A stretch of DNA of 64,000 nucleotides, taken from NCBI RefSeq assembly GCF_902859825.1, contig NZ_CADIKB010000021.1, positions 52,455-116,454 on the forward strand. Direction: 5' to 3'. A program made the translations under genes and the position numbers. The stretch is from Paraburkholderia phenoliruptrix. GTDB lineage: Bacteria > Pseudomonadota > Gammaproteobacteria > Burkholderiales > Burkholderiaceae. The notes under the pieces were generated by a model that saw only the letters and a program-made list of their open reading frames with translations, was not told where the DNA came from and did no database searches. Below are positions 1 through 8,483 of this stretch, in pieces. How positions within the stretch are numbered: position 1 is the stretch's first letter; each line of letters begins with the position of its first letter.

Positions 1-1328
1 GCGTGGTCGTGATAGGCGGCTGCGACAAGAACATGCCCGGCGGCATGATCGGCCTCGCGCGCATGAACGTGCCCGGCATCTACGTGTACGGCGGCACCAT
101 CCGTCCGGGCAACTGGAAGGGCACCGACCTGACCATCGTGTCGTCGTTCGAGGCGGTCGGCGAATTCGCGGCGGGCCGCATGTCGCAGGAAGATTTCGAA
201 GGGGTCGAAAGAAACGCGTGCCCGTCCACGGGTTCGTGCGGCGGCATGTACACGGCCAACACAATGAGCTCGTCGTTCGAGGCGCTCGGCATGTCGCTGC
301 TGTATTCGTCGACGATGGCGAACCCCGACCAGGAAAAAGTCGACTCCGCCGCCGAATCGGCGCGGGTGCTCGTCGAAGCGGTCAAGAAAGACCTGAAGCC
401 GCGCGACATCATCACGAAGAAATCGATTGAAAACGCCGTGGCGCTGATCATGGCGACGGGCGGCTCGACCAACGCCGTGCTGCACTATCTGGCGATCGCC
501 CACGCCGCGGAAGTGGAATGGACCATCGAGGACTTCGAGCGCATGCGCAAGAAGGTGCCGGTCATCTGCAACCTGAAGCCGTCGGGCCAGTACGTCGCGA
601 CGGATCTGCACAAGGCCGGCGGCATTCCTCAGGTCATGAAGATTCTGCTCGACGCGGGGCTTTTGCACGGCGACTGCATCACCATCACCGGCAAGACGCT
701 CGCCGAGGAACTCAAAGACGTGCCGGCCAAACCGCGCGCAGACCAGCAGGTGATTTTTCCAATCGAACAGGCGCTGTACAAGGAAGGCCACCTCGCGATC
801 CTGAAGGGCAATCTGGCGGAAGACGGCGCGGTCGCGAAAATCACCGGTCTGAAGAACCCGGTGATCACCGGCCCGGCGCGCGTATTCGACGACGAGCAAA
901 GCGCGCTCGAAGCGATTCTGGCGGACAAAATCGTCGCCGGCGACGTCGTCGTATTGCGCTATCTCGGGCCGAAGGGCGGTCCGGGCATGCCGGAAATGCT
1001 CGCGCCGACATCGGCGATCATCGGCAAGGGCCTGGGCGAAAGCGTCGGTCTCATCACCGACGGGCGCTTTTCGGGCGGCACGTGGGGCATGGTGGTCGGC
1101 CACGTCGCGCCGGAAGCGTTCGTGGGCGGCACGATCGGCCTTGTGCAGGAAGGCGATTCGATCACCATCGACGCGCACCGGTTGCTGCTGCAACTGAACG
1201 TCGACGACGCCGAACTGCAGCGCCGCCGCGCCGCCTGGCAGCAACCGAAGCCGCGTTACACGCGGGGCGTGCTGGCCAAGTATTCGGCTCTCGCGCTGCC
1301 CGCCAACAAGGGCGCGGTCACGGGCTGA
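1..1328 (+). CDS. ilvD: Dihydroxy-acid dehydratase, 3' part
   Basis: This is the C-terminal part of the enzyme that dehydrates 2,3-dihydroxy-3-methyl acids to 2-keto acids in isoleucine and valine synthesis. The gene enters from the left edge: the first two bases finish a codon and the readable frame starts GTGGTCGTG, giving 441 residues of an enzyme that is usually about 560-620 long. The motif CDKNMPG and the later ACPSTGSCGGMYTANTMSS segment are IlvD/Edd signatures whose cysteines bind the iron-sulfur cluster. The C-terminal GRFSGGTWGMVVGHVAPEA segment is also typical. Edd (6-phosphogluconate dehydratase) is the alternative family member, but these motifs and the length fit IlvD better. 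The true start is outside the window. Confidence 0.96.
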   Translation, partial: VVVIGGCDKNMPGGMIGLARMNVPGIYVYGGTIRPGNWKGTDLTIVSSFEAVGEFAAGRMSQEDFEGVERNACPSTGSCGGMYTANTMSSSFEALGMSLLYSSTMANPDQEKVDSAAESARVLVEAVKKDLKPRDIITKKSIENAVALIMATGGSTNAVLHYLAIAHAAEVEWTIEDFERMRKKVPVICNLKPSGQYVATDLHKAGGIPQVMKILLDAGLLHGDCITITGKTLAEELKDVPAKPRADQQVIFPIEQALYKEGHLAILKGNLAEDGAVAKITGLKNPVITGPARVFDDEQSALEAILADKIVAGDVVVLRYLGPKGGPGMPEMLAPTSAIIGKGLGESVGLITDGRFSGGTWGMVVGHVAPEAFVGGTIGLVQEGDSITIDAHRLLLQLNVDDAELQRRRAAWQQPKPRYTRGVLAKYSALALPANKGAVTG

Positions 1329-1455
1329 CGACGGGCGGCTTCCGGCGAAGCAGGCTGCACAAGCTCCGCGAAGGCGGCGGCATGGCGCGGCGGTCTGATG
1401 GAGCATTCTCAAGCAGCGGCCTGCACAGATCCCGCCGCCATGCCTACGTAAAAGC

Positions 1456-1494
1456 GAAAGGGCGCACGAAAAACCGTGCGCCCCTTTCCTTTTA
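1456..1494 (+). terminator. Rho-independent terminator after ilvD
   Basis: A GC-rich inverted repeat (GGGCGCACG paired with CGTGCGCCC, with flanking AAA/TTT extending the stem and one bulged C) encloses a short A-rich loop. It is followed by a T-rich run. It lies about 130 bases past the ilvD stop and before the cytochrome gene. The tail also contains TATAAT at 1493-1498, which might serve as the -10 box for the cytochrome gene, although no good -35 is visible. Confidence 0.75.
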
Positions 1495-1540
1495 TAATGC
1501 TCGCACCACAAGTCGGGCAACTGCACCGGCGGAGACCAGA

Positions 1541-1882
1541 ATGAAATCAATGTCGTATGCGGTGCTTGCAGCGGCTGCGGTGTCCGCCGCCCTTTCCATC
1601 GGCGTCAGCGCGACGGCGCATGCGGAAGCGGCGACCGGGCTCGCGCTTGCACAACAGCAGAACTGCATGAGCTGCCACTCGGTAGCGCGCCCATTCATGG
1701 GACCGGCGCTGCACGACGTCGCCGCAAAATACTCGGGCCGCGAGGACGCCGCCACCTACCTGAAGCACAAGATTCTTGACGGCAGCACCGGCGTGTGGGG
1801 CCAGGTGCCGATGCCCGCCAACACGCAGCTCACGCCCGAGCAGGCCGCCACGCTGGCAAGCTGGGTGTTGACGTTGAAGTAG
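1541..1882 (+). CDS. Small periplasmic class I cytochrome c
   Basis: A 113-residue monoheme c-type cytochrome. Residues 1-30 form a cleavable signal peptide ending in the AHA/AEA region, so the protein should be periplasmic. The heme-binding motif is CMSCH (C42, C45, H46), and Met91 in QVPMPAN is the likely sixth heme ligand. This resembles cytochrome c-551/c-552 electron carriers. The reading frame stays open far upstream, but the ATG at 1541 gives the signal peptide and follows a GGAGA ribosome binding site. It stands alone between the ilvD terminator and a convergent gene, so its redox partner cannot be read from context. Confidence 0.9.
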   Translation: MKSMSYAVLAAAAVSAALSIGVSATAHAEAATGLALAQQQNCMSCHSVARPFMGPALHDVAAKYSGREDAATYLKHKILDGSTGVWGQVPMPANTQLTPEQAATLASWVLTLK

Positions 1883-1965
1883 CCGGGCTTGCGCCGCGCG
1901 GATGCGTCTGGGCGCGCGTGAACTATGCTGTCCAAAGCAGCCAGGTTGCAATCAATACGCGAGCA

Positions 1966-2725
1966 TCACGCGCCAGAGGTTCGCCGCACCATCTCCGCTT
2001 CAACCGCTTCGCGTACCCAGCCGGTCATTTCTTTTTCCAGCGTCGACACGACTTCGCGCGTGATCTGATCGACGAGCCGCGTGGTGTGCTCCTCGACGGT
2101 GCTGCGGCAGCGCGCTTCGACGATAGTGAGTCCGTCGCCCGCGAGGAAACCCGCAAACCGTTCGCGTAGACGTCCGGCGATGAGCTCCGCGTCGACGCCG
2201 CGAGGCAGCTGCTCGCCGCCTTCCTGCGCGATGTCCGGCGGGACCGTGGCGCCGGCTTCCAGCGGCGGCGGCGGCTCGGTCCGGTCGAACACCCCCGCCG
2301 ATGCCGCGAGCACCTCGTCATGCGCGTGCTCGGCTTCCTCTGCGCGGTGGGCGTCGTCGGAATGGATTGTAGGCCGCGCGGGAACCGCAGCGGGCTCCGG
2401 CGCGAGCACGGGCTCGGGAGCCAGCGTGTCTTCCGGCGACAGCACCGGCTGCGGCGCGAGCTCGGGCTCCGCTTGCAAACCGGGCTCACGAAGCTCCTCG
2501 GATGCGCGCAGCGGCATGTCAGCCGGACGAGCAGCGGTAGCGGAGGCCGGAGCGGCCGAAGTCGACGCCGGAGCGCCGGCGGGTGAGACCGGAGCAGCAG
2601 GAGTCGTGGCCGATGGGACGGAAGTCGCGGCCGGCGAAGTGGCCGGCGCAGCGCCGCTGTGCCGCGTGACCCGGCACGAGCACTTCTTGCAGAATGGGGA
2701 TCGAGTTATCGTTGGGGTCGGACAC
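1966..2725 (-). pseudogene. DUF2486 family protein, apparent frameshift
   Basis: The gene seems split over two frames. From GTG at 2725 one frame reads MSDPNDNSIPILQEVLVPG, which matches my memory of the conserved start of Burkholderia DUF2486 proteins, then runs into Cys/Arg-rich nonsense. The neighbouring frame, open to 1966, carries the natural-looking remainder: a Pro/Ala-rich linker and a C-terminal region with amphipathic helices (ending EKEMTGWVREAVEAEMVRR). Joining them needs a shift of one base around 2640-2680. The family function is unknown. It lies immediately upstream of nothing obvious but follows holC on the same strand. If the N-terminal assignment is wrong, an alternative is an intact 262-residue protein from ATG at 2754. 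Confidence 0.6.
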
Positions 2726-2826
2726 GTGCGCCCTCCGTGTTTGAGTCGTAGCAATAGCGGGCCGCGTGTGCGTCGAGCGCCTCGTCAGACCGCAACGCGA
2801 AGCACAACGCGAGGTAGGACGAAAGC

Positions 2827-3243
2827 CTAGCCGCCCTGCTTGTAGTTGTTCAAAGCATAGCCGCGATCGCGATAGAAACGGTAGCGCTCGCGGCCGGCGA
2901 TGAGCTCGTCATGTGCGTTACCGACCACTTCGAGCAATCTTTCGAAGCGCGCGAATTGCGCGGGCACACTTGCGCCCAGATTGAGCAGCACCTGGTGATG
3001 CGGAACGTCGTCGAGATTCGCAGCGAGCACGATCGGCGTGTGTGCAGCGAGCGGCGTGCCCGCCATGCAGTGCGGCACGAAGTCGAGCGCCGAAAAGGTC
3101 CACAACTGCTCGTCGAACGCGCGCAGCCGCTCCGGCTCCGCGACGACGATGGTGGGCTGCCCCGCCTGGTATGCCTTGCGCGCGAGGCGGCACGCATACA
3201 GCAGCGAGTCGCCGACGTTCGAGTGGAAATCGATTCGAGTCAT
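2827..3243 (-). CDS. holC: DNA polymerase III chi subunit
   Basis: A 138-residue protein of the HolC family, the clamp-loader accessory subunit that links the polymerase III holoenzyme to single-strand binding protein. The N-terminal segment MTRIDFHSNVGDSLLYACRL and the middle LWTFSALDFVPH are typical of chi, as is the following AHTPIVLA strand. Length is close to the family norm (about 140-150). It lies 70 bases past the pepA stop on the same strand, and the pepA-holC order is common in beta- and gammaproteobacteria, so the two are probably cotranscribed. Confidence 0.92.
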   Translation of the reverse strand: MTRIDFHSNVGDSLLYACRLARKAYQAGQPTIVVAEPERLRAFDEQLWTFSALDFVPHCMAGTPLAAHTPIVLAANLDDVPHHQVLLNLGASVPAQFARFERLLEVVGNAHDELIAGRERYRFYRDRGYALNNYKQGG

Positions 3244-3313
3244 CGGCGGCTCCGCTTTGCGCTTGTTGCCGATACGGCAAACATTCCGGCGCGCGCGATC
3301 TTACTGCAATGCG

Positions 3314-4855
3314 TCATGGGGCAAGGCGGCCGTCCGCGGCGCGACCGTCCGCGGCCCGGTCGATCAGAAACTGCACGAGCAAGGGCACCGGACGACCCGT
3401 CGCCCCCTTCGCCGCGCCGCTCTTCCAGGCCGTACCGGCGATGTCGAGGTGCGCCCACGGATACGCGTCGGTGAAGCGCGACAGGAAGCACGCGGCCGTT
3501 ACGCTGCCCGCCGGACGCCCGCCGATATTGGCGATGTCCGCGAAGTTGGACTTGAGCTGCTCCTGGTACTCGTCGTCGAGCGGCAGGCGCCACGCCGGGT
3601 CCGACGCCTCGCGCGACGCATCGAGCAGCTCGCCCGCAAGCGCGTCGTCCTTCGAGAACAGACCGCTGTTGTGATGGCCGAGCGCGATGATGCAGGCGCC
3701 TGTGAGCGTGGCAATGTCGATCACCGCGGCCGGCTTGAAGCGCTCGGCGTACGTGAGCGCGTCGCACAGAATCAGGCGGCCTTCGGCGTCGGTGTTGAGG
3801 ACTTCGATCGTCAGCCCCTTCATGCTGGTGACGATGTCGCCCGGCTTGGTCGCCGTGCCCGAGGGCATGTTCTCGACAGCCGGAATGATGCCGACCACGT
3901 TGATCTTCAAGCCCATTTCGGCGACTGCGCGCAGTGTGCCCAGCACCGAGCCGGCGCCGCACATGTCGTACTTCATTTCATCCATGGCATCGCCCGGCTT
4001 GAGCGAAATGCCGCCCGTGTCGAACGTCACGCCCTTGCCCACCAGTACCACCGGCGCGGCCTTCGCGGCGCCGCCCAGGTACTGCAGCACGATGAACTGC
4101 GCGGGCTCGACCGCTCCGGCCGTGACCGACAGGAAGGAGCCCATCTTCAGCGCTTCGCACTGCTTTTCGCCGAGCACCTCGACCTTCAGCTTCCAGTCTT
4201 TCGCGAGCTTTTTCGCGGTGTTCGCGAGATAGGTGGGCGTGCACACGTTGCTCGGCAGATTGCCGAGGTCGCGCGTCAGATCCATGCCGTTGGCGAGCGC
4301 GGCGCCCTGCTTCGCGGCGAGCTTGGCGGCCTTCTCGTCGCCGGTGTTCACGCTGAAGACAATGCGTTTCAACGCCCGCGCCGAGTTGTCCGGCTTGCTC
4401 TTCATTTGCGTAAACTTGTAGGTCAGTTCGCGCAACGCGAGGATCGCGGCGCGCACGCCCCAGTCGGCCGACCGCTCGAGGATGGGCAGTTGCGCCAGCG
4501 TGAAGGTGACCTGCACGATCCGGGTGGCGAGAAGCGCACGCCATGCTGCGCGCACCGCTTCGCCGTAGGCTTTCTGAGTGAAAGCGTCCTGTTTGCCGAG
4601 GCCGACGAGCAGCACGCGCGATGCGCCGATACCCGAGACTTCATGCAGGAACAGCGTGGTACCGGCCTTGCCGTCCATGTCGCCCGCCTTGATGATGCGG
4701 GTCAGGAGCCCCTTGGTGGCCGCGTCGATCTCAAGTGCCGCGCCCGAGAGCGTTTGCGACTCGAACACGCCGATTACGATGCAATCCGATTTTCCGGTGA
4801 GGAAACCGTTTGTCGAGCCTTTGGTCCAATCACAGGCTTTTATGCTAAAGTCCAT
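3314..4855 (-). CDS. pepA: Leucyl (cytosol) aminopeptidase, M17
   Basis: A 513-residue M17 aminopeptidase that removes N-terminal residues from peptides in the cytoplasm using two metal ions; PepA homologues also bind DNA in Xer recombination. The C-terminal catalytic half shows VGKGVTFDTGGISLKPG with metal or catalytic residues K274, D279 and K286, then D297, and the M17 signature NTDAEGRL (D356, E358, R360). The start at 4855 (MDFSIKACDW) is chosen over an upstream ATG at 4990. It matches the usual family length of about 500, and the extra 45 residues look non-coding. It is divergent from lptF across a 137-base gap that should hold both promoters. Confidence 0.96.
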   Translation of the reverse strand: MDFSIKACDWTKGSTNGFLTGKSDCIVIGVFESQTLSGAALEIDAATKGLLTRIIKAGDMDGKAGTTLFLHEVSGIGASRVLLVGLGKQDAFTQKAYGEAVRAAWRALLATRIVQVTFTLAQLPILERSADWGVRAAILALRELTYKFTQMKSKPDNSARALKRIVFSVNTGDEKAAKLAAKQGAALANGMDLTRDLGNLPSNVCTPTYLANTAKKLAKDWKLKVEVLGEKQCEALKMGSFLSVTAGAVEPAQFIVLQYLGGAAKAAPVVLVGKGVTFDTGGISLKPGDAMDEMKYDMCGAGSVLGTLRAVAEMGLKINVVGIIPAVENMPSGTATKPGDIVTSMKGLTIEVLNTDAEGRLILCDALTYAERFKPAAVIDIATLTGACIIALGHHNSGLFSKDDALAGELLDASREASDPAWRLPLDDEYQEQLKSNFADIANIGGRPAGSVTAACFLSRFTDAYPWAHLDIAGTAWKSGAAKGATGRPVPLLVQFLIDRAADGRAADGRLAP

Positions 4856-4992
4856 CGCGCTTGTCCTCGGATAAAATCTGGGCTTAGGATGAAAGCCGCA
4901 ATTATCCGCTATTTTTCCCGCGGCGGCTGCACCGGAGGCGTGACGGAAAGCAACCCGCGCGTCGCTGAGAGCGCCCCCTCTCATCATCAATA

Positions 4993-6090
4993 ATGATCTT
5001 CGAACGCTCCCTCCAGCGCGAACTCGCGTATACGGCTGGTGCCGTGTTCATGGTTCTGCTCACGCTCGTGCTGACCACGATGATGATCCGCATCGTCGGC
5101 TTCGCGGCGCAAGGCGAGATCGACCCGCGCGACGTGCTGGTCCTGATCGGCCTCACTGTGATCGGCTATCTCGCCATCATGCTCGTCGCCACGCTGTTCG
5201 TGTCGATCCTGTTCGTGCTGACGCGCTGGTATAAAGACTCCGAGATGGTCGTGTGGCTGTCCTCGGGCGTGAGTCTCACGCAATTCATCAAGCCGATCGG
5301 CATGTTCGCCACGCCGATCGTGATTCTCATCATGTTCTTTGTGTTCGTCGGCTGGCCGTGGTCCAATCAGCAAAGCAAGCTGATTCGCGCGCGTTTCCAG
5401 CAGCGCGACGAGGTTTCGCTGCTCGCGCCCGGCCAGTTCCGCGAATCCGCGAGCACGCATCGCGTGTTTTTCATCGAGAAGATGTCACCCGACCAGGGGC
5501 ACGTGGAAAACGTATTCGTGACGAGCACGGAAAACGGCAAGGTCAACGTGGTCGTCTCGAAGAACGGCCACACGGAGACGCACAAGAACGGCGACCGCTT
5601 CGTCGTGCTGGAAAACGGCCGCCGTTATGAAGGCGAACCGGGCCATCCGGATTTCCGCATCATGGAGTTCGAGCGTTACGGCGTGAAAATCGAAAGTCAG
5701 CCGGTCGTCAATACGCCCACTACCACGGGCACGCCCACACTGACGCTGCTGCGCAATCCGACGAACGAAAATCTCGCCGAATTCGCCTGGCGCGCGGGGC
5801 TGCCGCTCATCGCCATCAACCTGATGCTGCTGGCCATTCCGCTTGCGCACCAGAACCCGCGGCGCAGCCGCACCATCAATCTCGTGATGGCGGTGCTGAT
5901 CTATCTGACGTATTCGAACCTGCTGAACGTGGTGCAGTCGTGGATCGAGCAAGGGAAGATGTCGTTCGGCGTCGGGCTCGTCATTCTGCATGTGATCGTG
6001 GCAGGCATTGTCGCGTTCATTTTCTGGCTGCGCGTGCGCAACCGGCCGCTCTTCACGCGCGCCATGTTCAGCCGTACGCAGGGAGCGTGA
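4993..6090 (+). CDS. lptF: LPS export ABC transporter permease LptF
   Basis: A 365-residue inner-membrane permease of the LptB2FGC complex, which extracts lipopolysaccharide from the inner membrane and pushes it across the periplasm. The N-terminus MIFERSLQRELAYTAGAVF is typical of LptF. Three transmembrane segments precede a periplasmic beta-jellyroll (about residues 125-260), and three more follow it. It sits directly upstream of lptG with a 3-base gap, the conserved gene order. Its position divergent from pepA is also classical in proteobacteria. Confidence 0.95.
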   Translation: MIFERSLQRELAYTAGAVFMVLLTLVLTTMMIRIVGFAAQGEIDPRDVLVLIGLTVIGYLAIMLVATLFVSILFVLTRWYKDSEMVVWLSSGVSLTQFIKPIGMFATPIVILIMFFVFVGWPWSNQQSKLIRARFQQRDEVSLLAPGQFRESASTHRVFFIEKMSPDQGHVENVFVTSTENGKVNVVVSKNGHTETHKNGDRFVVLENGRRYEGEPGHPDFRIMEFERYGVKIESQPVVNTPTTTGTPTLTLLRNPTNENLAEFAWRAGLPLIAINLMLLAIPLAHQNPRRSRTINLVMAVLIYLTYSNLLNVVQSWIEQGKMSFGVGLVILHVIVAGIVAFIFWLRVRNRPLFTRAMFSRTQGA

Positions 6091-6093
6091 CCA

Positions 6094-7242
6094 ATGCGCA
6101 TCTATGAAAGGTACTTTGCGCGTCAGGTCTACCTCACGTTCATTTTCATTCTGTTCGCGTTCTCGGGTCTGTTTTTCTTCTTCGACCTGATCAACGAACT
6201 GAACTCGGTCGGCCACGGCAACTACAAATTCCAGTACGCGGTTCTACGCGTCGCGCTGCAAACGCCGTCGCGCTTCTACGAGATCATTCCCGTCGCCGCG
6301 TTGATCAGTGCGATTTACGTGTTCGCGCAAATGGCCGCGAATTCGGAGTACACGATTTTCCGCGTGTCGGGACTCGCCACCAATCAGGCGCTGCGCTCGC
6401 TGCTGAAAATCGGCATTCCGCTGGTATTTCTCACCTATCTGATCGGCGAAGTGATCGGCCCGTACACCGATCAGTTGTCGGAGCGCGTACGGCTCGAGGC
6501 GCTGGGATCGTCGGTGTCGAGCAACTTCCAGTCGGGCGTGTGGGTGAAGGACACGCTGACCGCGCGCGCGGACGGCGAGCAGGTCACGCGCTTTGTCAAC
6601 GTCGGCGAACTGAGGCCGGACGCGACCATCAGCAACGTCCGGATCTACGAGTTCGATTCCAAATTCCGGCTCTCGAACGTGCGCATCGCGAAGAGCGGCG
6701 TTTATCAGCCGCCCGGTCATTGGCAATTGACAGGCGTGACGGACACGCAATTGATCGACGTACCGCCGCCTTCCGGCACGCCCGCCGACGCGCTGAATCC
6801 GGTGTATCGCGCGAAGCAGGTTGTGCTGCCTGAATATTCACTGCGCTCGGAATTGACGCCGCAGATTCTGTCGGTGCTGCTGGTGTCGCCGGATCGCATG
6901 TCGATGTTCAACCTGTTCCGCTACATCCAGCATTTGACCGAGAACCATCAGGACACGCAGCGCTATGAAATCGCGCTATGGCGCAAGCTGCTGTACCCGT
7001 TTGCGGTGTTCGTGATGCTGGTGCTCTCGCTGCCCTTTGCGTATCTGCATACGCGAGCCGGCGTTGTCGGCATGAAGGTGTTCGGCGGGATCATGCTCGG
7101 CATGAGCTTCCAGTTGTTCAACACGTTGTTCTCGCATATCGGCACGCTGAACACGTGGCCCGCGCCCTTGACGGCGGCGACGCCGGGGCTGGTTTATCTG
7201 GTGCTCGGCCTCGTCGGGCTAAAGTGGGTTGATCGCCATTAG
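6094..7242 (+). CDS. lptG: LPS export ABC transporter permease LptG
   Basis: A 382-residue partner of LptF in the LptB2FGC lipopolysaccharide extractor. It begins MRIYERYFARQVYLTFIFIL, the usual LptG start, and has the same plan of three N-terminal and three C-terminal membrane helices around a periplasmic jellyroll. The C-terminal PFAVFVMLVLSLPFAY and GIMLGMSFQLFNTLFSH stretches are typical. Translation is probably coupled to lptF. The cbiX-type gene follows after 11 bases, which suggests a three-gene transcript even though the functions differ. Confidence 0.95.
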   Translation: MRIYERYFARQVYLTFIFILFAFSGLFFFFDLINELNSVGHGNYKFQYAVLRVALQTPSRFYEIIPVAALISAIYVFAQMAANSEYTIFRVSGLATNQALRSLLKIGIPLVFLTYLIGEVIGPYTDQLSERVRLEALGSSVSSNFQSGVWVKDTLTARADGEQVTRFVNVGELRPDATISNVRIYEFDSKFRLSNVRIAKSGVYQPPGHWQLTGVTDTQLIDVPPPSGTPADALNPVYRAKQVVLPEYSLRSELTPQILSVLLVSPDRMSMFNLFRYIQHLTENHQDTQRYEIALWRKLLYPFAVFVMLVLSLPFAYLHTRAGVVGMKVFGGIMLGMSFQLFNTLFSHIGTLNTWPAPLTAATPGLVYLVLGLVGLKWVDRH

Positions 7243-7253
7243 GAGCCTTCGCG

Positions 7254-7634
7254 ATGGCAACGCATGGATTGATCCTGTTTGGTCACGGCGCACGCGATGT
7301 GCGCTGGCGTGAGCCGTTCGAGCGGCTGGCCACGAAGCTGCGCGCAGCGCGCGGCTCGGGCGGCGACGACGGGCTTGTCCGTCTGGCTTTTCTTGAGCTG
7401 ATGGAGCCGGACTTGCCCACCGCGGTAAGCCAGCTCGCGGCCGACGGCTGCGATGTCATTACCGTCGTGCCCGTGTTTTTTGGGCAAGGCGGGCATATCA
7501 GGAAGGACTTGCCCGATTTGATCGAGCGGTGCCGGCAGACGCTGCCTGCGGTGGAGATTCGCTGCGCCGGGGCGGTCGGCGAGGATGAGGCTGTGCTTGA
7601 TGCTGTCGTGGGGTATTGTTTGCGGCAGGGTTGA
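7254..7634 (+). CDS. cbiX: Sirohydrochlorin chelatase, short CbiX/SirB type
   Basis: A 126-residue chelatase that inserts a metal into sirohydrochlorin. It is the short, single-domain form, which is thought to act as a homodimer. Two conserved metal/substrate histidines are visible: H11 in LFGHGARD and H81 in FFGQGGHIRKDLP. The gene faces cobA (SUMT), which makes the precursor, and the next genes encode the siroheme enzyme CysI. The context therefore favours iron insertion for siroheme over cobalt for B12; this is inference. It is 11 bases after lptG and ends 5 bases from the convergent cobA stop. Confidence 0.88.
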   Translation: MATHGLILFGHGARDVRWREPFERLATKLRAARGSGGDDGLVRLAFLELMEPDLPTAVSQLAADGCDVITVVPVFFGQGGHIRKDLPDLIERCRQTLPAVEIRCAGAVGEDEAVLDAVVGYCLRQG

Positions 7635-7639
7635 GTTTT

Positions 7640-8404
7640 TTAAGCCGCCACCAACACCCCACCCACGGCAGACCTCACCACGTCCTTCGCCCCTTCCCGC
7701 TCCGCAAAAGCCTCGCCGATCATCAGCAAACTAGGCTGCGAAGCGTCCACCCACCGCTGCGCTTCGCCAGCAGCGAGTGCTTCCAGCGTCAACGTCAACA
7801 TCCGCTCGCGTTCGGTGCTGCAAGCCTCGACAATCGCGACAGGCGTCGCTCGAGGCTTGCCGGCGTCAATCAGTTGCTGGGCAATCTCCACCCCGCTGTC
7901 ACGGCCCATGTAAAACACGAGCGAATCGGCATTCACCTGCTCGCGGATTTCGTCGGAGCCGGGGGCGCGGCTGAACGTCGCCAAAGCTACGCTGCGCGAC
8001 ACGCCGCGCAACGTCAAAGAACGCTTCAGCGAGGCCGCGCTGGCGAGCGCGGCCGTAATGCCAGGCACCACCTCATAAGGGATGCCCGCCGCCTCCAACG
8101 CGCGCATTTCCTCGTCGGCCCGGCCAAACAGCATGGGATCGCCGCCCTTCAGGCGCACCACGACCTCGTGTTCGAGCGCGGCGTCGACGATCTGCTTGTT
8201 GATGAACTGCTGCGCCGCGGACAGCTGCCCGCAGCGCTTGCCCACCGCAATGCGCCGCGCGTGCGCCGGCGCGTAGTCGAGCATGGCCGGCTCGACGAGC
8301 GCGTCATGCAGAACGACGTCGGCGCTCGCGAGAAGCCGCGCGCCGCGCACCGTGATCAGGTCGGCGGCGCCGGGTCCCGCGCCGATCAGATATACCTTGC
8401 CCAT
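7640..8404 (-). CDS. cobA: Uroporphyrinogen-III C-methyltransferase (SUMT)
   Basis: A 254-residue SAM-dependent enzyme that methylates uroporphyrinogen III at C2 and C7 to give precorrin-2, the branch point to siroheme and cobalamin. The N-terminal GAGPGAADLITVRG and the GGDPMLFGR loop are family signatures. There is no fused CysG dehydrogenase/ferrochelatase domain, so later siroheme steps need other proteins such as the neighbouring chelatase. As the last gene of the sulfate assimilation operon, 79 bases after cysN, it likely supplies siroheme to CysI. Confidence 0.94.
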   Translation of the reverse strand: MGKVYLIGAGPGAADLITVRGARLLASADVVLHDALVEPAMLDYAPAHARRIAVGKRCGQLSAAQQFINKQIVDAALEHEVVVRLKGGDPMLFGRADEEMRALEAAGIPYEVVPGITAALASAASLKRSLTLRGVSRSVALATFSRAPGSDEIREQVNADSLVFYMGRDSGVEIAQQLIDAGKPRATPVAIVEACSTERERMLTLTLEALAAGEAQRWVDASQPSLLMIGEAFAEREGAKDVVRSAVGGVLVAA

Positions 8405-8483
8405 TAGCTCAAGCCTGTTGTTCAGTGCGCTCGCCCCGCGCGCAATAACCGGGCAGCGCGACAGCGCCGCCCGCTCGCCGCGC

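Noticed and set aside
1493..1498. TATAAT as a firm promoter for the cytochrome c gene
   Set aside because: It lies in the tail of the ilvD terminator and has no acceptable -35 partner, so it is mentioned only within the terminator entry.
3038..4993. A 651-codon open frame opposite pepA
   Set aside because: Antisense shadow of pepA; composition is Arg/Ala/Glu-rich without domains.
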